Origin: Solirubrobacterales bacterium
GTDB taxonomy: Bacteria > Actinomycetota > Thermoleophilia > Solirubrobacterales > Solirubrobacteraceae
Reading direction: 5' to 3'
Length of the DNA: 13,132 nucleotides
Assembly: GCA_009781575.1 (NCBI GenBank)
Contig: WQXW01000020.1
Span: 1 to 13,132 of the forward strand
The notes beneath the pieces are model-generated. The model was given only the letters and a program-made list of their open reading frames with translations. It had not been told where the DNA came from and searched no databases. Shown here one piece after another: positions 6,567-12,956 of this stretch; the stretch's first letter is position 1; the number at the start of each line of letters is the position of its first letter. A program made the translations under genes and the position numbers.

Positions 6567-7490
6567 CTAGAAGGGCCCCGGTCCGAGCGCCCCCCCTTCT
6601 TCGGTTGGACTGGCCAGCAGGCACTGGCCGATCCGTTTCCCGTTGACGGTGTTGGGGAAGGACGCGCGCGGGAAGAGCACTTCCGGCGTGACGTCCGCGC
6701 TGTCCCACACCTGGCTGTCGCCGTGGCAGATCAGGTTGCGCCCGACGGTGTTGGAGACGATCTCGATCGCGTCGGGGTCGGCGAGCTGATCGCCGGTCAC
6801 GCGCAGGTTCCCGCCCACCTGCTCACGCGCCATCCCCAGCCAGCAGGAGGTGAGGCCGTTCACGCTCAGGTTGCCGCCGACCCGGCCGTCCTCGTAGGTG
6901 CTGTACACGGGGACGTGGAAGGTCGCGAAGATCCCGGTGGGTTCGCACTCCAAGCCGCCGCCCCCACCGTTCTGGCTCACGTTGCCGCCGATCGTGGCGT
7001 CGTGCACCACCACCCCCAACGGCTGGTGGGAGTCCAGATTTCCGCCCACGGAGGCGGCGCTGGAGAGGGTGGGGTGTGCCTGGTTGGGATCGTCGAGGCA
7101 CGCAAAGCTCTGGGGGGTGCAGCCGAGGATGAGCGTCGCGCCCCGCTGGACGCGAATGTTGCCCCCCACGCTCAGGCTCGAGTTGCCGTTCCCGGTCTGG
7201 TCGTTGAGCGCAAATGCAGCGGCCAGGACCGCGCCCGGGCGCACGGTGAGGTTTCCGGCGACCGTGGCCGGTCCGGCGTTGACCACGCAGAACCCTTCGA
7301 CGGTCGCGTTGGATTGGATGCTGCCCTCGAGTACGCCCGGCGCTTGCGCACTGCCCGAGCACGTCTGGGGCCGGTGCGCGGCAGCGGCGCTCGCGCCGAT
7401 GCTCAGCATGGCGAGCGCCACTCCACCCGCTCCCAGCAATGTGGACAGCCCGCCTCCGAGCCGTCTCGATCGCAATCCGTTCACGTCCAC
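6567..7490 (-). CDS. Secreted protein with VGGN-type repeats (predicted beta-helix), function unknown
   Basis: I do not recognise a named family. The 307-residue product has a signal peptide (basic start, hydrophobic LLGAGGVALAMLSIGASA, likely cleavage near AAAAHRP at about 35-39). The mature part repeats a short beta-strand motif: VAGNLTV, VGGNIRV, VGGNLDS, IGGNVSQ, VGGNLSV, VGGNLRV and VGRNLIC. This spacing suggests a parallel beta-helix, somewhat like bactofilin or adhesin repeats. Eight cysteines in the mature part could form disulphides outside the cell. Translation starts at GTG 7490 or GTG 7484: AAGGAG lies 8 nt before the second and 2 nt before the first, so 7484 has better spacing. 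This is the only gene here with a clear Shine-Dalgarno. It sits between cysK and cysE with no evident metabolic link. Confidence 0.82.
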   Translation of the reverse strand: MDVNGLRSRRLGGGLSTLLGAGGVALAMLSIGASAAAAHRPQTCSGSAQAPGVLEGSIQSNATVEGFCVVNAGPATVAGNLTVRPGAVLAAAFALNDQTGNGNSSLSVGGNIRVQRGATLILGCTPQSFACLDDPNQAHPTLSSAASVGGNLDSHQPLGVVVHDATIGGNVSQNGGGGGLECEPTGIFATFHVPVYSTYEDGRVGGNLSVNGLTSCWLGMAREQVGGNLRVTGDQLADPDAIEIVSNTVGRNLICHGDSQVWDSADVTPEVLFPRASFPNTVNGKRIGQCLLASPTEEGGALGPGPF

Positions 7491-7497
7491 GTCTCCT
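7491..7497 (-). promoter_or_regulatory. Shine-Dalgarno of the VGGN-repeat gene (AAGGAGA)
   Basis: AAGGAGA on the minus strand lies just before GTG GAC GTG. GGAG is 2 nt from the first GTG (7490) and 8 nt from the second (7484), favouring the second. It contrasts with the SD-less starts of the neighbouring genes. Confidence 0.6.
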
Positions 7498-7616
7498 TTC
7501 GCAGATGTTTTGAGATGGGACTCCGCACGCGGTCGGGCGCGGCGCCGGTGGGTGCCACGCGGCGTTACGCATCAAGCGGAGCCCCCTCCGCCGGTGCCGG
7601 TTCCGGTCGCGCAACC

Positions 7617-7643
7617 AGCTTAACGCGCGGCCAACCGGTCCAA
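7617..7643 (-). promoter_or_regulatory. Possible promoter of the VGGN-repeat gene
   Basis: TTGGAC (7643-7638) and TAAGCT (7622-7617) on the minus strand are separated by 15 bp, shorter than the ideal 17. This would give a leader of about 120 nt before the GTG, consistent with the presence of a Shine-Dalgarno. It is suggestive only. Confidence 0.3.
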
Positions 7644-7663
7644 CTTGCGCGATCGGGCGTATC

Positions 7664-8641
7664 TCAGGTGGGAGCGAAGAAGGGGAGTGACACATAGCGC
7701 TCGCCGGAGTCGGGCATCACCACCAGGATCCGCCGCCCGCCGGACTCGGGCCGCCGTGCCACACGCAGCGCCGCCCACAGCACGGCGCCACCGGAGATCC
7801 CCGCCAGCAGCCCCTCCCGCCGCGCGCACAGGCGCGCGGTCACGATCGCGTCCTGGTCGCTCACCGCGATCACCTCGTCGATCAGCTCGCGCTCCAGCAC
7901 CGGCGGAATGAAGCCGGCGCCGATTCCCTGGATGCGGTGCGCGCCGGGCGCGCCGCCGGAGAGCACCGGCGAGCCGGCGGGCTCGACCGCCACGATCCAC
8001 AGCTTCGGGTTGCGCGCGCGCAGGTATTCGCCGGCGCCGGTGATCGTGCCCCCGGTGCCCACGCCGGCCACCAGCACATCGAGGCGCCCGCCGAGCGCGC
8101 GCTCGATCTCGGGCCCGGTGGTGGCGCGGTGCGCGGCGGGGTTGGCAGGATTGGAGAACTGGTCCGGCAGGAACGCGTCGCGATCGCGGGCCAGCGCGCG
8201 CGCGGCCTGCACCGCCTCCTCCATCCCGCCGAGCGACTCGGTGATCTGCACCCGCGCGCCGTAGAGTCGCAACAAACTCTCGCGCTCGCGGCTCATCCCC
8301 TGGGGCAGGGTCAGCACCAGCTCGTACCCCTTGGCGGCGCACACGAACGCCAGCGCGATGCCGGTGTTGCCGCTGGTGGCCTCCACGATCGTGGTGCGCC
8401 CCGGCTCGATGCGCCCCTCGCGCTCGGCGGCCTCGATCATCGCCACGCCGATGCGATCCTTGACCGAGCCGCCCGGGTTGAACGCCTCGAGCTTGGCGTA
8501 CAGCTCCGCCGGCCCGGGCCCCGTCGCGCCCCCCGCCGAGCCTCCGGGCAAGCCATCCGGTGGACCGTCCAGCAGGCGCGTGAGCCGCACAAGCGGCGTA
8601 TCCCCCACCAGCTGGGAAATGTTGATCGGAATTCCCCCCAT
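7664..8641 (-). CDS. cysK: Cysteine synthase (O-acetylserine sulfhydrylase, PLP-dependent)
   Basis: CysK condenses O-acetylserine with sulfide to give cysteine, the step after CysE. The 325-residue protein shows the N-terminal [11 protein letters not shown], the PLP lysine in [11 protein letters not shown] (about Lys61), the substrate loop TSGNTG (89-94), the phosphate-binding [10 protein letters not shown] (about 192-201) and GISGGA near the C-terminus. An unusually long Gly/Pro-rich loop ([20 protein letters not shown], about 25-44) replaces a short turn after strand 1; similar low-complexity insertions are common in very GC-rich genomes. The ATG at 8641 is preceded by TATTGT 10 nt upstream; the frame is open further 5' through tandem repeats but that part is not conserved-looking. 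CysK versus the closely related CysM cannot be settled by eye. Confidence 0.94.
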   Translation of the reverse strand: MGGIPINISQLVGDTPLVRLTRLLDGPPDGLPGGSAGGATGPGPAELYAKLEAFNPGGSVKDRIGVAMIEAAEREGRIEPGRTTIVEATSGNTGIALAFVCAAKGYELVLTLPQGMSRERESLLRLYGARVQITESLGGMEEAVQAARALARDRDAFLPDQFSNPANPAAHRATTGPEIERALGGRLDVLVAGVGTGGTITGAGEYLRARNPKLWIVAVEPAGSPVLSGGAPGAHRIQGIGAGFIPPVLERELIDEVIAVSDQDAIVTARLCARREGLLAGISGGAVLWAALRVARRPESGGRRILVVMPDSGERYVSLPFFAPT

Positions 8642-8651
8642 AGGGTCACCG

Positions 8652-8657
8652 ACAATA
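8652..8657 (-). promoter_or_regulatory. Putative -10 box of cysK (TATTGT)
   Basis: TATTGT on the minus strand ends 10 nt before the cysK ATG, implying a leader of only a few nucleotides. The 8-bp repeats and palindromic element copy 2 lie upstream of it. Confidence 0.4.
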
Positions 8658-8712
8658 GAGATCCGCCTGTGAGGGCGTGGGTCGGCGCCGCGGAGCGGGC
8701 GGTGCGGCGGGC

Positions 8713-8757
8713 GGCAGGCCGGCGGGCCGGCGGGCTGGCGGGCTGGCGGGCTGGCGC
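8713..8757. repeat. 8-bp tandem repeat upstream of cysK
   Basis: On the plus strand the units are GGCAGGCC, GGCGGGCC, then three copies of GGCGGGCT, followed by a partial GGCGC. It lies about 55-100 bp upstream of the putative cysK -10 and next to palindromic element copy 2. It is a short GC-rich microsatellite that could vary in copy number. Confidence 0.85.
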
Positions 8758-8784
8758 TGCAGCGGTGCCGGTCGAGCTCCGAGC

Positions 8785-8873
8785 GTTTCGTGTTTTGTTT
8801 TTTGGATTCGTTTCGCGCGGAACGAATTCTCCTTTTGAATCCCCCAACGGCGCCTCGGACAAGCGTGTTCGAG
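8785..8873 (+). repeat. 89-bp AT-rich palindromic repeat, copy 2
   Basis: This copy aligns without gaps to 848-936 (75 of 89 identical). The stem (8804-8829) has ATTCGTTTCGC pairing with GCGGAACGAAT. Relative to copy 1, one G-C pair is replaced by C-G (8809/8824), and two further changes leave G-T wobbles, so pairing is preserved. The distal block GAATCCCCCAACGG and the end GTGTTCGAG are conserved, with an imperfect 20-bp dyad at 8854-8873. It lies between the rrf2 stop and cysK, in the same strand orientation as copies 1 and 3. Confidence 0.85.
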
Positions 8874-8908
8874 ACCCGCGCGCCGCCTCGGCCCCGCACG
8901 CGCGCGCC

Positions 8909-9301
8909 TCAGATGTGGTACATGCTGGTGCCGGCCTCGCGGGCCTCGCGCTCGATCACGTCGGCGATCGTGGTGTGCGAGAGCACCTCGCGCGCGGCGC
9001 CGGCGGCGTCGGCGAACACGCCCTCCGCCTGGCTGCCCACCGGCCCGTCCAGCAGCTCGACCACCTCGAGCACGCTCACCTCCGCGGGCGCGCGCCCGAA
9101 GCGGTAGCCGCCCTTGACGCCGCGCTGGGAGGTGAGGATGCCGGCGCGCCGCAGCACCGCGAACAGCTGCTCCAGGAACTGCACCGGCACGTCCCGGCGC
9201 CGCGCCAGCTCGCCGATCGGCACGGGATCGTCGCCCGCCACGCGCCCCAGCTCGGCCAGCGCGGCGACCGCGTAGGGCGACTTGCTGGTGATCGAGATCA
9301 C
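8909..9301 (-). CDS. Rrf2-family transcriptional regulator, CymR-like
   Basis: The 130-residue protein is a winged-helix Rrf2 regulator: N-terminal SPYAVAALAELGR, helix-turn-helix PIGELARRRDVPVQFLEQLFAVLRRAGIL, wing SQRGVKGGYRFGR and a C-terminal dimerisation helix. It contains no cysteine at all, so it cannot bind an iron-sulfur cluster as IscR or NsrR do. This points to the CymR type; in Bacillus subtilis CymR represses sulfur genes in a complex with CysK. The next gene downstream is cysK, which supports a cysteine-metabolism role by inference. Start GTG 9301 is supported by TAGCAT ending 6 nt upstream. The stop lies 35 bp before palindromic element copy 2. Confidence 0.9.
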   Translation of the reverse strand: MISITSKSPYAVAALAELGRVAGDDPVPIGELARRRDVPVQFLEQLFAVLRRAGILTSQRGVKGGYRFGRAPAEVSVLEVVELLDGPVGSQAEGVFADAAGAAREVLSHTTIADVIEREAREAGTSMYHI

Positions 9302-9307
9302 GGGCCG

Positions 9308-9313
9308 ATGCTA
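9308..9313 (-). promoter_or_regulatory. Putative -10 box of the Rrf2 regulator (TAGCAT)
   Basis: TAGCAT on the minus strand ends 6 nt before GTG 9301, giving a leaderless start. It lies in the 64-bp gap after the HDOD-LuxR gene. Confidence 0.5.
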
Positions 9314-9365
9314 CGCAAACGTAACGCCCGGCACTCCACCGCGCGATCGTCGCGCGACTTGCGCC

Positions 9366-10403
9366 CTAGAGCCAGCCGCGCTCGGTCGCGATCAGCACCG
9401 CCTGCGCGCGATCGCCGGCGCCGAGCTTGCCGTAGATGTTGTGCAGGTGCGTGCGCACCGTGCTGGTCGAGAGGGTCAGCTCGCGCGCGATCTGCTTGTA
9501 CACCTTGCATTCGGCGAGCCTGCGCAGCACGCCCAGCTCGCGCTCGGAGAGCGGGCAGGGGTCGACGTGGCGCCGGCGCCGGTCCGCGGGGACGGGCGCG
9601 GAGGCGGGCAGCTCGTACATCACCCCGCGCAGGTCCGAGGGCCCGAGGCCGAGCTCGCGCGCCACCCTCAGCATCTCCGCGGAGGACACCGGCGCGCCCC
9701 GCTCGTAGTGGGCCAGCATGTCGGCGAGCCCCACCAGCGCGGCCTCGCCACTGCGGTCGGGGCTGTGGTGACGCTCGATCACGTTGACCACCGTCGCGGG
9801 CAGCCCCCAGTGGCGCGCCAGCACGCCCCCCACCAGCGCGTGGTCCACACCGAGCTCGCGCCGCTCGCGGTGGATGCGCTGCTCCGGCGTCTGCGTGTGA
9901 AGGCTCACCTCGCCCGGATAGTCGGGATACGCGCGCTGGAGCACGAGCTTGCCGATGTCGTGCAGGACGCTCGTCACCGCCAGGCGCTCGCGGTGCTCGT
10001 ACCCGATCGCCGCCGCCAGCCGGTCCGCGGCGCGCTGGGCGCTCAGCGCGTGCACACGCAGGCGCTCGGGAGCGGTGTTCCACGCGCGCGAGCACTCGAA
10101 GAAGTCGAAGGTGCGCAGCCGCACCGCGAGCTCCTTGACGGTCGGCGGCGAGAGCGCCTCCACGGCGTGCGCCACCGTGTCCACGCGGCCCCCTCCCGCG
10201 GCGGCGCGGTTGGCGAGTCGCAACACGGCGATGATCAGCGCCAGGTCCGACTCCACCGTGGCCACCACCTCGGCGGTGGAGACTCTCTCCTTGGAGAGCG
10301 CCGCCAGCAGTCGCTCGCGCGACTCCGACAGCGCGGGGAAGGCCTCCAGCGCCTGGAAGGCGAGGGTCAGGCGGGAATGTGGCTCGGTCACCGTGCTCGG
10401 CAT
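9366..10403 (-). CDS. HDOD-domain protein with C-terminal LuxR-type DNA-binding domain
   Basis: The product (345 residues from ATG 10403) joins an HDOD/HD-like domain (about 15-240) to a LuxR/GerE helix-turn-helix (about 284-345, LSERELGVLRRLAE ... STSTVRTHLHNIYGKLGAGDR). The HD-type residues are kept: His118, LHDIGK (147-152), His188 and the His212-His213 pair with WGLP before it. HDOD proteins usually act in signalling and transcription control without a known enzymatic reaction. There is no receiver domain, so the HDOD part is probably the sensor. The start is uncertain: the frame is open to a TTG at 10478, and no start here has a TANNNT box or Shine-Dalgarno at a convincing distance. ATG 10403 leaves nine residues before the first conserved segment. 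gltX ends 140 bp upstream. Confidence 0.85.
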   Translation of the reverse strand: MPSTVTEPHSRLTLAFQALEAFPALSESRERLLAALSKERVSTAEVVATVESDLALIIAVLRLANRAAAGGGRVDTVAHAVEALSPPTVKELAVRLRTFDFFECSRAWNTAPERLRVHALSAQRAADRLAAAIGYEHRERLAVTSVLHDIGKLVLQRAYPDYPGEVSLHTQTPEQRIHRERRELGVDHALVGGVLARHWGLPATVVNVIERHHSPDRSGEAALVGLADMLAHYERGAPVSSAEMLRVARELGLGPSDLRGVMYELPASAPVPADRRRRHVDPCPLSERELGVLRRLAECKVYKQIARELTLSTSTVRTHLHNIYGKLGAGDRAQAVLIATERGWL

Positions 10404-10543
10404 TGGTTCGGGACTCGGAGGCGAGCAGGGCGCGCCCGCTGCGGCACACCCACTCACCCGATCGGCAGTGATGGACAAATGATTGAGGGAGTTGCGCGGG
10501 CGCTGATACAGCCGGGGCGCGCGTGCGGCGCCCGTGGGGCGGC

Positions 10544-11953
10544 TCAGCGCGGCGCGAGCGCCGCGTCGACGCGCGCCAGCGTCTCCTCGCGGCCCAGCAG
10601 CGCGACGCTCTCGAATATGCCGGGCGACACCGCCCGCCCCGCGATCGCCACGCGCAGCGGCTGGTAGAGATCGCGCGCCTTGGCGCCGGTGCGCTCGAGC
10701 ACCTCGGCGAGCGCGGCCTCGACGGCGGGCTCGTCGAAGTCCGGCGCGCCGGCCAGCGCGAGCGCGTCGCGCGCCTGCGCGAGCAGCGCGCGGCCGCGCT
10801 CGTCAAGCCACCGCTCGCGTGCCGAGGGATCCTCGACCGGGCCCGTGAAGAAGAAGCCGGCGAGCGGCCAGAATTCGGCGAGCGTCTGCATCTTCTCCCG
10901 ACTGATCCGCGCCGCGCCCACCAGCCGCTGCGGGTCGGCCGAGAGCTGCGCCTCGCTCGCCAGACCCGCTTCACCGATGAACTGCTCCAGGCGGCGGGCG
11001 AGCTCCTGGGCGGGCAGCTCGCGCAGGTGCACGCCGTCCAGCCAGCGCAGCTTGGTCTCATCGAAGCGCGCAGGGCTGCGGCTCACGCGCTCCAGCGAGA
11101 ACTGCTCGATCAGCGCCTCGGTGGACAGCACAGTGGCGTCGTCGGTCGCGCCCCACCCGAGCAGCGCGAGGTAGTTGCGCACCGCGCTGGGCAGGTAGCC
11201 GGCGTGGCGCAGCTCCTGCACGGAGGCGGCGCCGTGGCGCTTGGAGAGCTTGCGCCCGTCGGGCCCGTGCAGCAGGGGCAGGTGCGCGTAGACCGGCAAC
11301 GAGGGCTCGGCGCCCGCCGGCAGCGGGCGGATGCCGGCGGCCAGCGCCGCTTCCAGCACCAGCAGCTGCTTGGGGGTGTTAGAGAGGTGGTCCTCGCCGC
11401 GCACCACATGCGTGATCGCGGCGTCGAGGTCGTCGATGGCGACCGCGAAGTTGTAGAGCGCCGAGCCGTCGGCGCGCGCGATCACGGGGTCGTCGAGGTG
11501 GACGTGCTCGAAGGAGGTCTCGCCGCGGATCGCGTCGTGCACCACAGTGGCCCCCTCCTCGGGCACGCGCAGGCGCACGGCGCCGCTGCGCTCCTCGGCG
11601 CCGCGAAAGCCGCGCTCGGCGCCGTGGCGGCGCTTGTACTCCTGGACATCCTCGGCGGTGGCGCTGGAGCGGTAGGCGCGCCCGCTGTGGAGCAGTCGCT
11701 CGAGCACCTCCCGGTGGCGCTCTGAGCGCGCGCTCTGGAGGATGGGCCCCTCGTCCCAGTCGAGCTCCAGCCAGCGCAGCGCGTCGAGGATCTGCTCGAC
11801 GTTCTCCGGCGTGGAGCGCTCGCGATCGGTGTCCTCGATGCGCAGCACCAGCGCGCCGCCGGCGTGGCGCGCGAGCAACCAGTTGAAGAGCGCGGTGCGC
11901 GCGCCGCCGATGTGCAGGGCGCCGGTGGGCGATGGAGCAAAGCGCAGGCGCAT
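10544..11953 (-). CDS. gltX: Glutamyl-tRNA synthetase
   Basis: GltX charges tRNA(Glu) with glutamate using ATP; in organisms using GatCAB it often also charges tRNA(Gln), whose glutamate is then amidated. The 469-residue protein is of normal size. It begins MRLRFAPSPTGALHIGGART (HIGH-type motif HIGG, 14-17), followed by LRIEDTDRER, the tRNA acceptor-binding region, YNFAVAIDDLDAAITHVVRGEDHLSN and the KMSKS-type KLSKR (235-239). The C-terminal helical anticodon-binding domain ends in LLGREETLARVDAAL. The position of the zinc-binding cysteines of E. coli-type enzymes reads YRSSATAED, so that site is absent. The ATG at 11953 must be the start because MRLRFAPSP is the family N-terminus. It is 11 bp from the divergent nfo start. 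Confidence 0.96.
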   Translation of the reverse strand: MRLRFAPSPTGALHIGGARTALFNWLLARHAGGALVLRIEDTDRERSTPENVEQILDALRWLELDWDEGPILQSARSERHREVLERLLHSGRAYRSSATAEDVQEYKRRHGAERGFRGAEERSGAVRLRVPEEGATVVHDAIRGETSFEHVHLDDPVIARADGSALYNFAVAIDDLDAAITHVVRGEDHLSNTPKQLLVLEAALAAGIRPLPAGAEPSLPVYAHLPLLHGPDGRKLSKRHGAASVQELRHAGYLPSAVRNYLALLGWGATDDATVLSTEALIEQFSLERVSRSPARFDETKLRWLDGVHLRELPAQELARRLEQFIGEAGLASEAQLSADPQRLVGAARISREKMQTLAEFWPLAGFFFTGPVEDPSARERWLDERGRALLAQARDALALAGAPDFDEPAVEAALAEVLERTGAKARDLYQPLRVAIAGRAVSPGIFESVALLGREETLARVDAALAPR

Positions 11954-11958
11954 AGGAT
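11953..11958 (+). promoter_or_regulatory. Putative -10 box of nfo (TAGGAT)
   Basis: TAGGAT ends 6 nt before the nfo ATG and overlaps the first base of the gltX start codon on the other strand. It implies a leaderless nfo mRNA. Confidence 0.5.
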
Positions 11959-11964
11959 CCGCGC

Positions 11965-11970
11965 ATGCTA
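11965..11970 (-). promoter_or_regulatory. Putative -10 box of gltX (TAGCAT)
   Basis: TAGCAT on the minus strand occupies the first two codons of nfo and ends 11 nt before the gltX ATG, implying a leader of a few nucleotides. The alternative is that gltX transcription starts further inside nfo. Confidence 0.35.
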
Positions 11971-12897
11971 ATCGGCGCCCACGTGTCCCCCGCCGGCGGG
12001 CTCCCCAAGGCGGTGGAGCGCGGGGTGCAACGCGGCTGCCACGCGATCCAGATCTTCAACCAGTCGCCGCGCGCCTGGCGCCCTACCACCTACGCGGAGG
12101 ACGACGTGGCTGCCTTCCGCGAGGCGCTGGCGGAGAGCGAGATCGGGGCGGTGCTGATCCACGCGGTGTACCTGCTCAACTGCGCCAGCGAGGATCGCGA
12201 CATACGCGAGAAGTCGCTCGAATCGCTCACCCATTCGCTGCGCACGGGCGCGCGCATCGGCGCGCGCGGCGTGGTGCTGCACCCCGGCTCGGCCAAGAAC
12301 GGCGACACCGCGGCGGCGATCGCGCGCGCCGGCGAGACGATCCGCGAGGCGCTGGCGGAGAGCGAGGATTGCGCGCTCCACCTGGAGAACACCGCCGGCG
12401 CCGGGGGCACCCTGGGGCGCTCGATCGGCGAGCTGGGCGCGCTGATCGAGGCGATCGGCGGCGACCGGCGCGTGGGTATCTGCCTGGACTCCTGTCACCT
12501 GTATGCCTCCGGCTACGACATCCGCACCCCCGCGGGCATGGACGGCGTGCTCGGCGAGGTGCGCGCGGAGGTCGGCCTGGACCGCCTGGGCTCACTGCAC
12601 CTGAATGACTCACAGGGCGCGTTGGGATCCAACAGAGACCGACACGCCAACATCGGCAAGGGAGAGCTGGGCGAGCGGGGCTGCGGGGCGTTCCTGTCGG
12701 CCGAGCCGTTCGACTCGCTGGCGTGCGTGCTGGAGACCAAGGGCGACGGCAAGGGCTCGCCGGCGGAGGACGTCGCGCTCGCGATGAATCTGCGCGAGCG
12801 CGGCGTGAAGGCGCGCAAGCGGCGGCGCGCCGCCGGGGCGAGCGGCCGCCGCGCTCGCCGCCCCGCGCCGGCCGCCCGCGGGCGCTCCAGCCGCTGA
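11965..12897 (+). CDS. nfo: Endonuclease IV (AP endonuclease)
   Basis: Nfo cleaves DNA 5' of abasic sites in base-excision repair, using three zinc ions held in a TIM barrel. All nine metal ligands are visible by position: His66, His106 (VVLHPGS), Glu141 (HLENTAG), Asp175 and His178 (CLDSCHLYASGYD), His212 (LHLNDSQ), Asp225 and His227 (RDRHANIGKGELG) and Glu257 (LETKGDG). The barrel ends near residue 280; a highly basic tail of about 27 residues (KARKRRRAAGASGRRARR and onward, ending SSR) brings the length to 310, longer than usual. The ATG at 11965 gives the standard N-terminus MLIGAHVSPAGG, with TAGGAT ending 6 nt upstream. It is divergent from gltX and followed by palindromic element copy 3, which could serve as its terminator. 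Confidence 0.95.
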   Translation: MLIGAHVSPAGGLPKAVERGVQRGCHAIQIFNQSPRAWRPTTYAEDDVAAFREALAESEIGAVLIHAVYLLNCASEDRDIREKSLESLTHSLRTGARIGARGVVLHPGSAKNGDTAAAIARAGETIREALAESEDCALHLENTAGAGGTLGRSIGELGALIEAIGGDRRVGICLDSCHLYASGYDIRTPAGMDGVLGEVRAEVGLDRLGSLHLNDSQGALGSNRDRHANIGKGELGERGCGAFLSAEPFDSLACVLETKGDGKGSPAEDVALAMNLRERGVKARKRRRAAGASGRRARRPAPAARGRSSR

Positions 12898-12901
12898 TGC
12901 C

Positions 12902-12956
12902 GTTGCGTGTTTTGTTTTGTGGATTGGTTCCGTGCGGAACGAATCCTCTTTTGAAT
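12902..12956 (+). repeat. Palindromic repeat core, copy 3, possible nfo terminator
   Basis: This copy matches the first 55 bp or so of the element at 848 and 8785, with the stem at 12921-12946 (GGATTGGTTCCGT / GCGGAACGAATCC, two imperfect pairs) followed by TCTTTTGAAT. The similarity then stops. It begins 5 bp after the nfo stop codon, in the transcription direction of nfo. The hairpin followed by a T run is in the correct order for an intrinsic terminator. It is the only copy of the three placed where such a terminator makes sense. Confidence 0.75.

Noticed and set aside
8642..8899. cysK frame open for 86 codons upstream of ATG 8641
   Set aside because: The sequence covers the 8-bp repeats and the palindromic element and is Pro/Arg-rich low complexity. 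Cysteine synthases begin close to [11 protein letters not shown].
10512..10535. Hairpin GGGCGC/GCGCCC after gltX as a terminator
   Set aside because: Six-base arms in a GC-rich region without a T run are not distinguishable from background.
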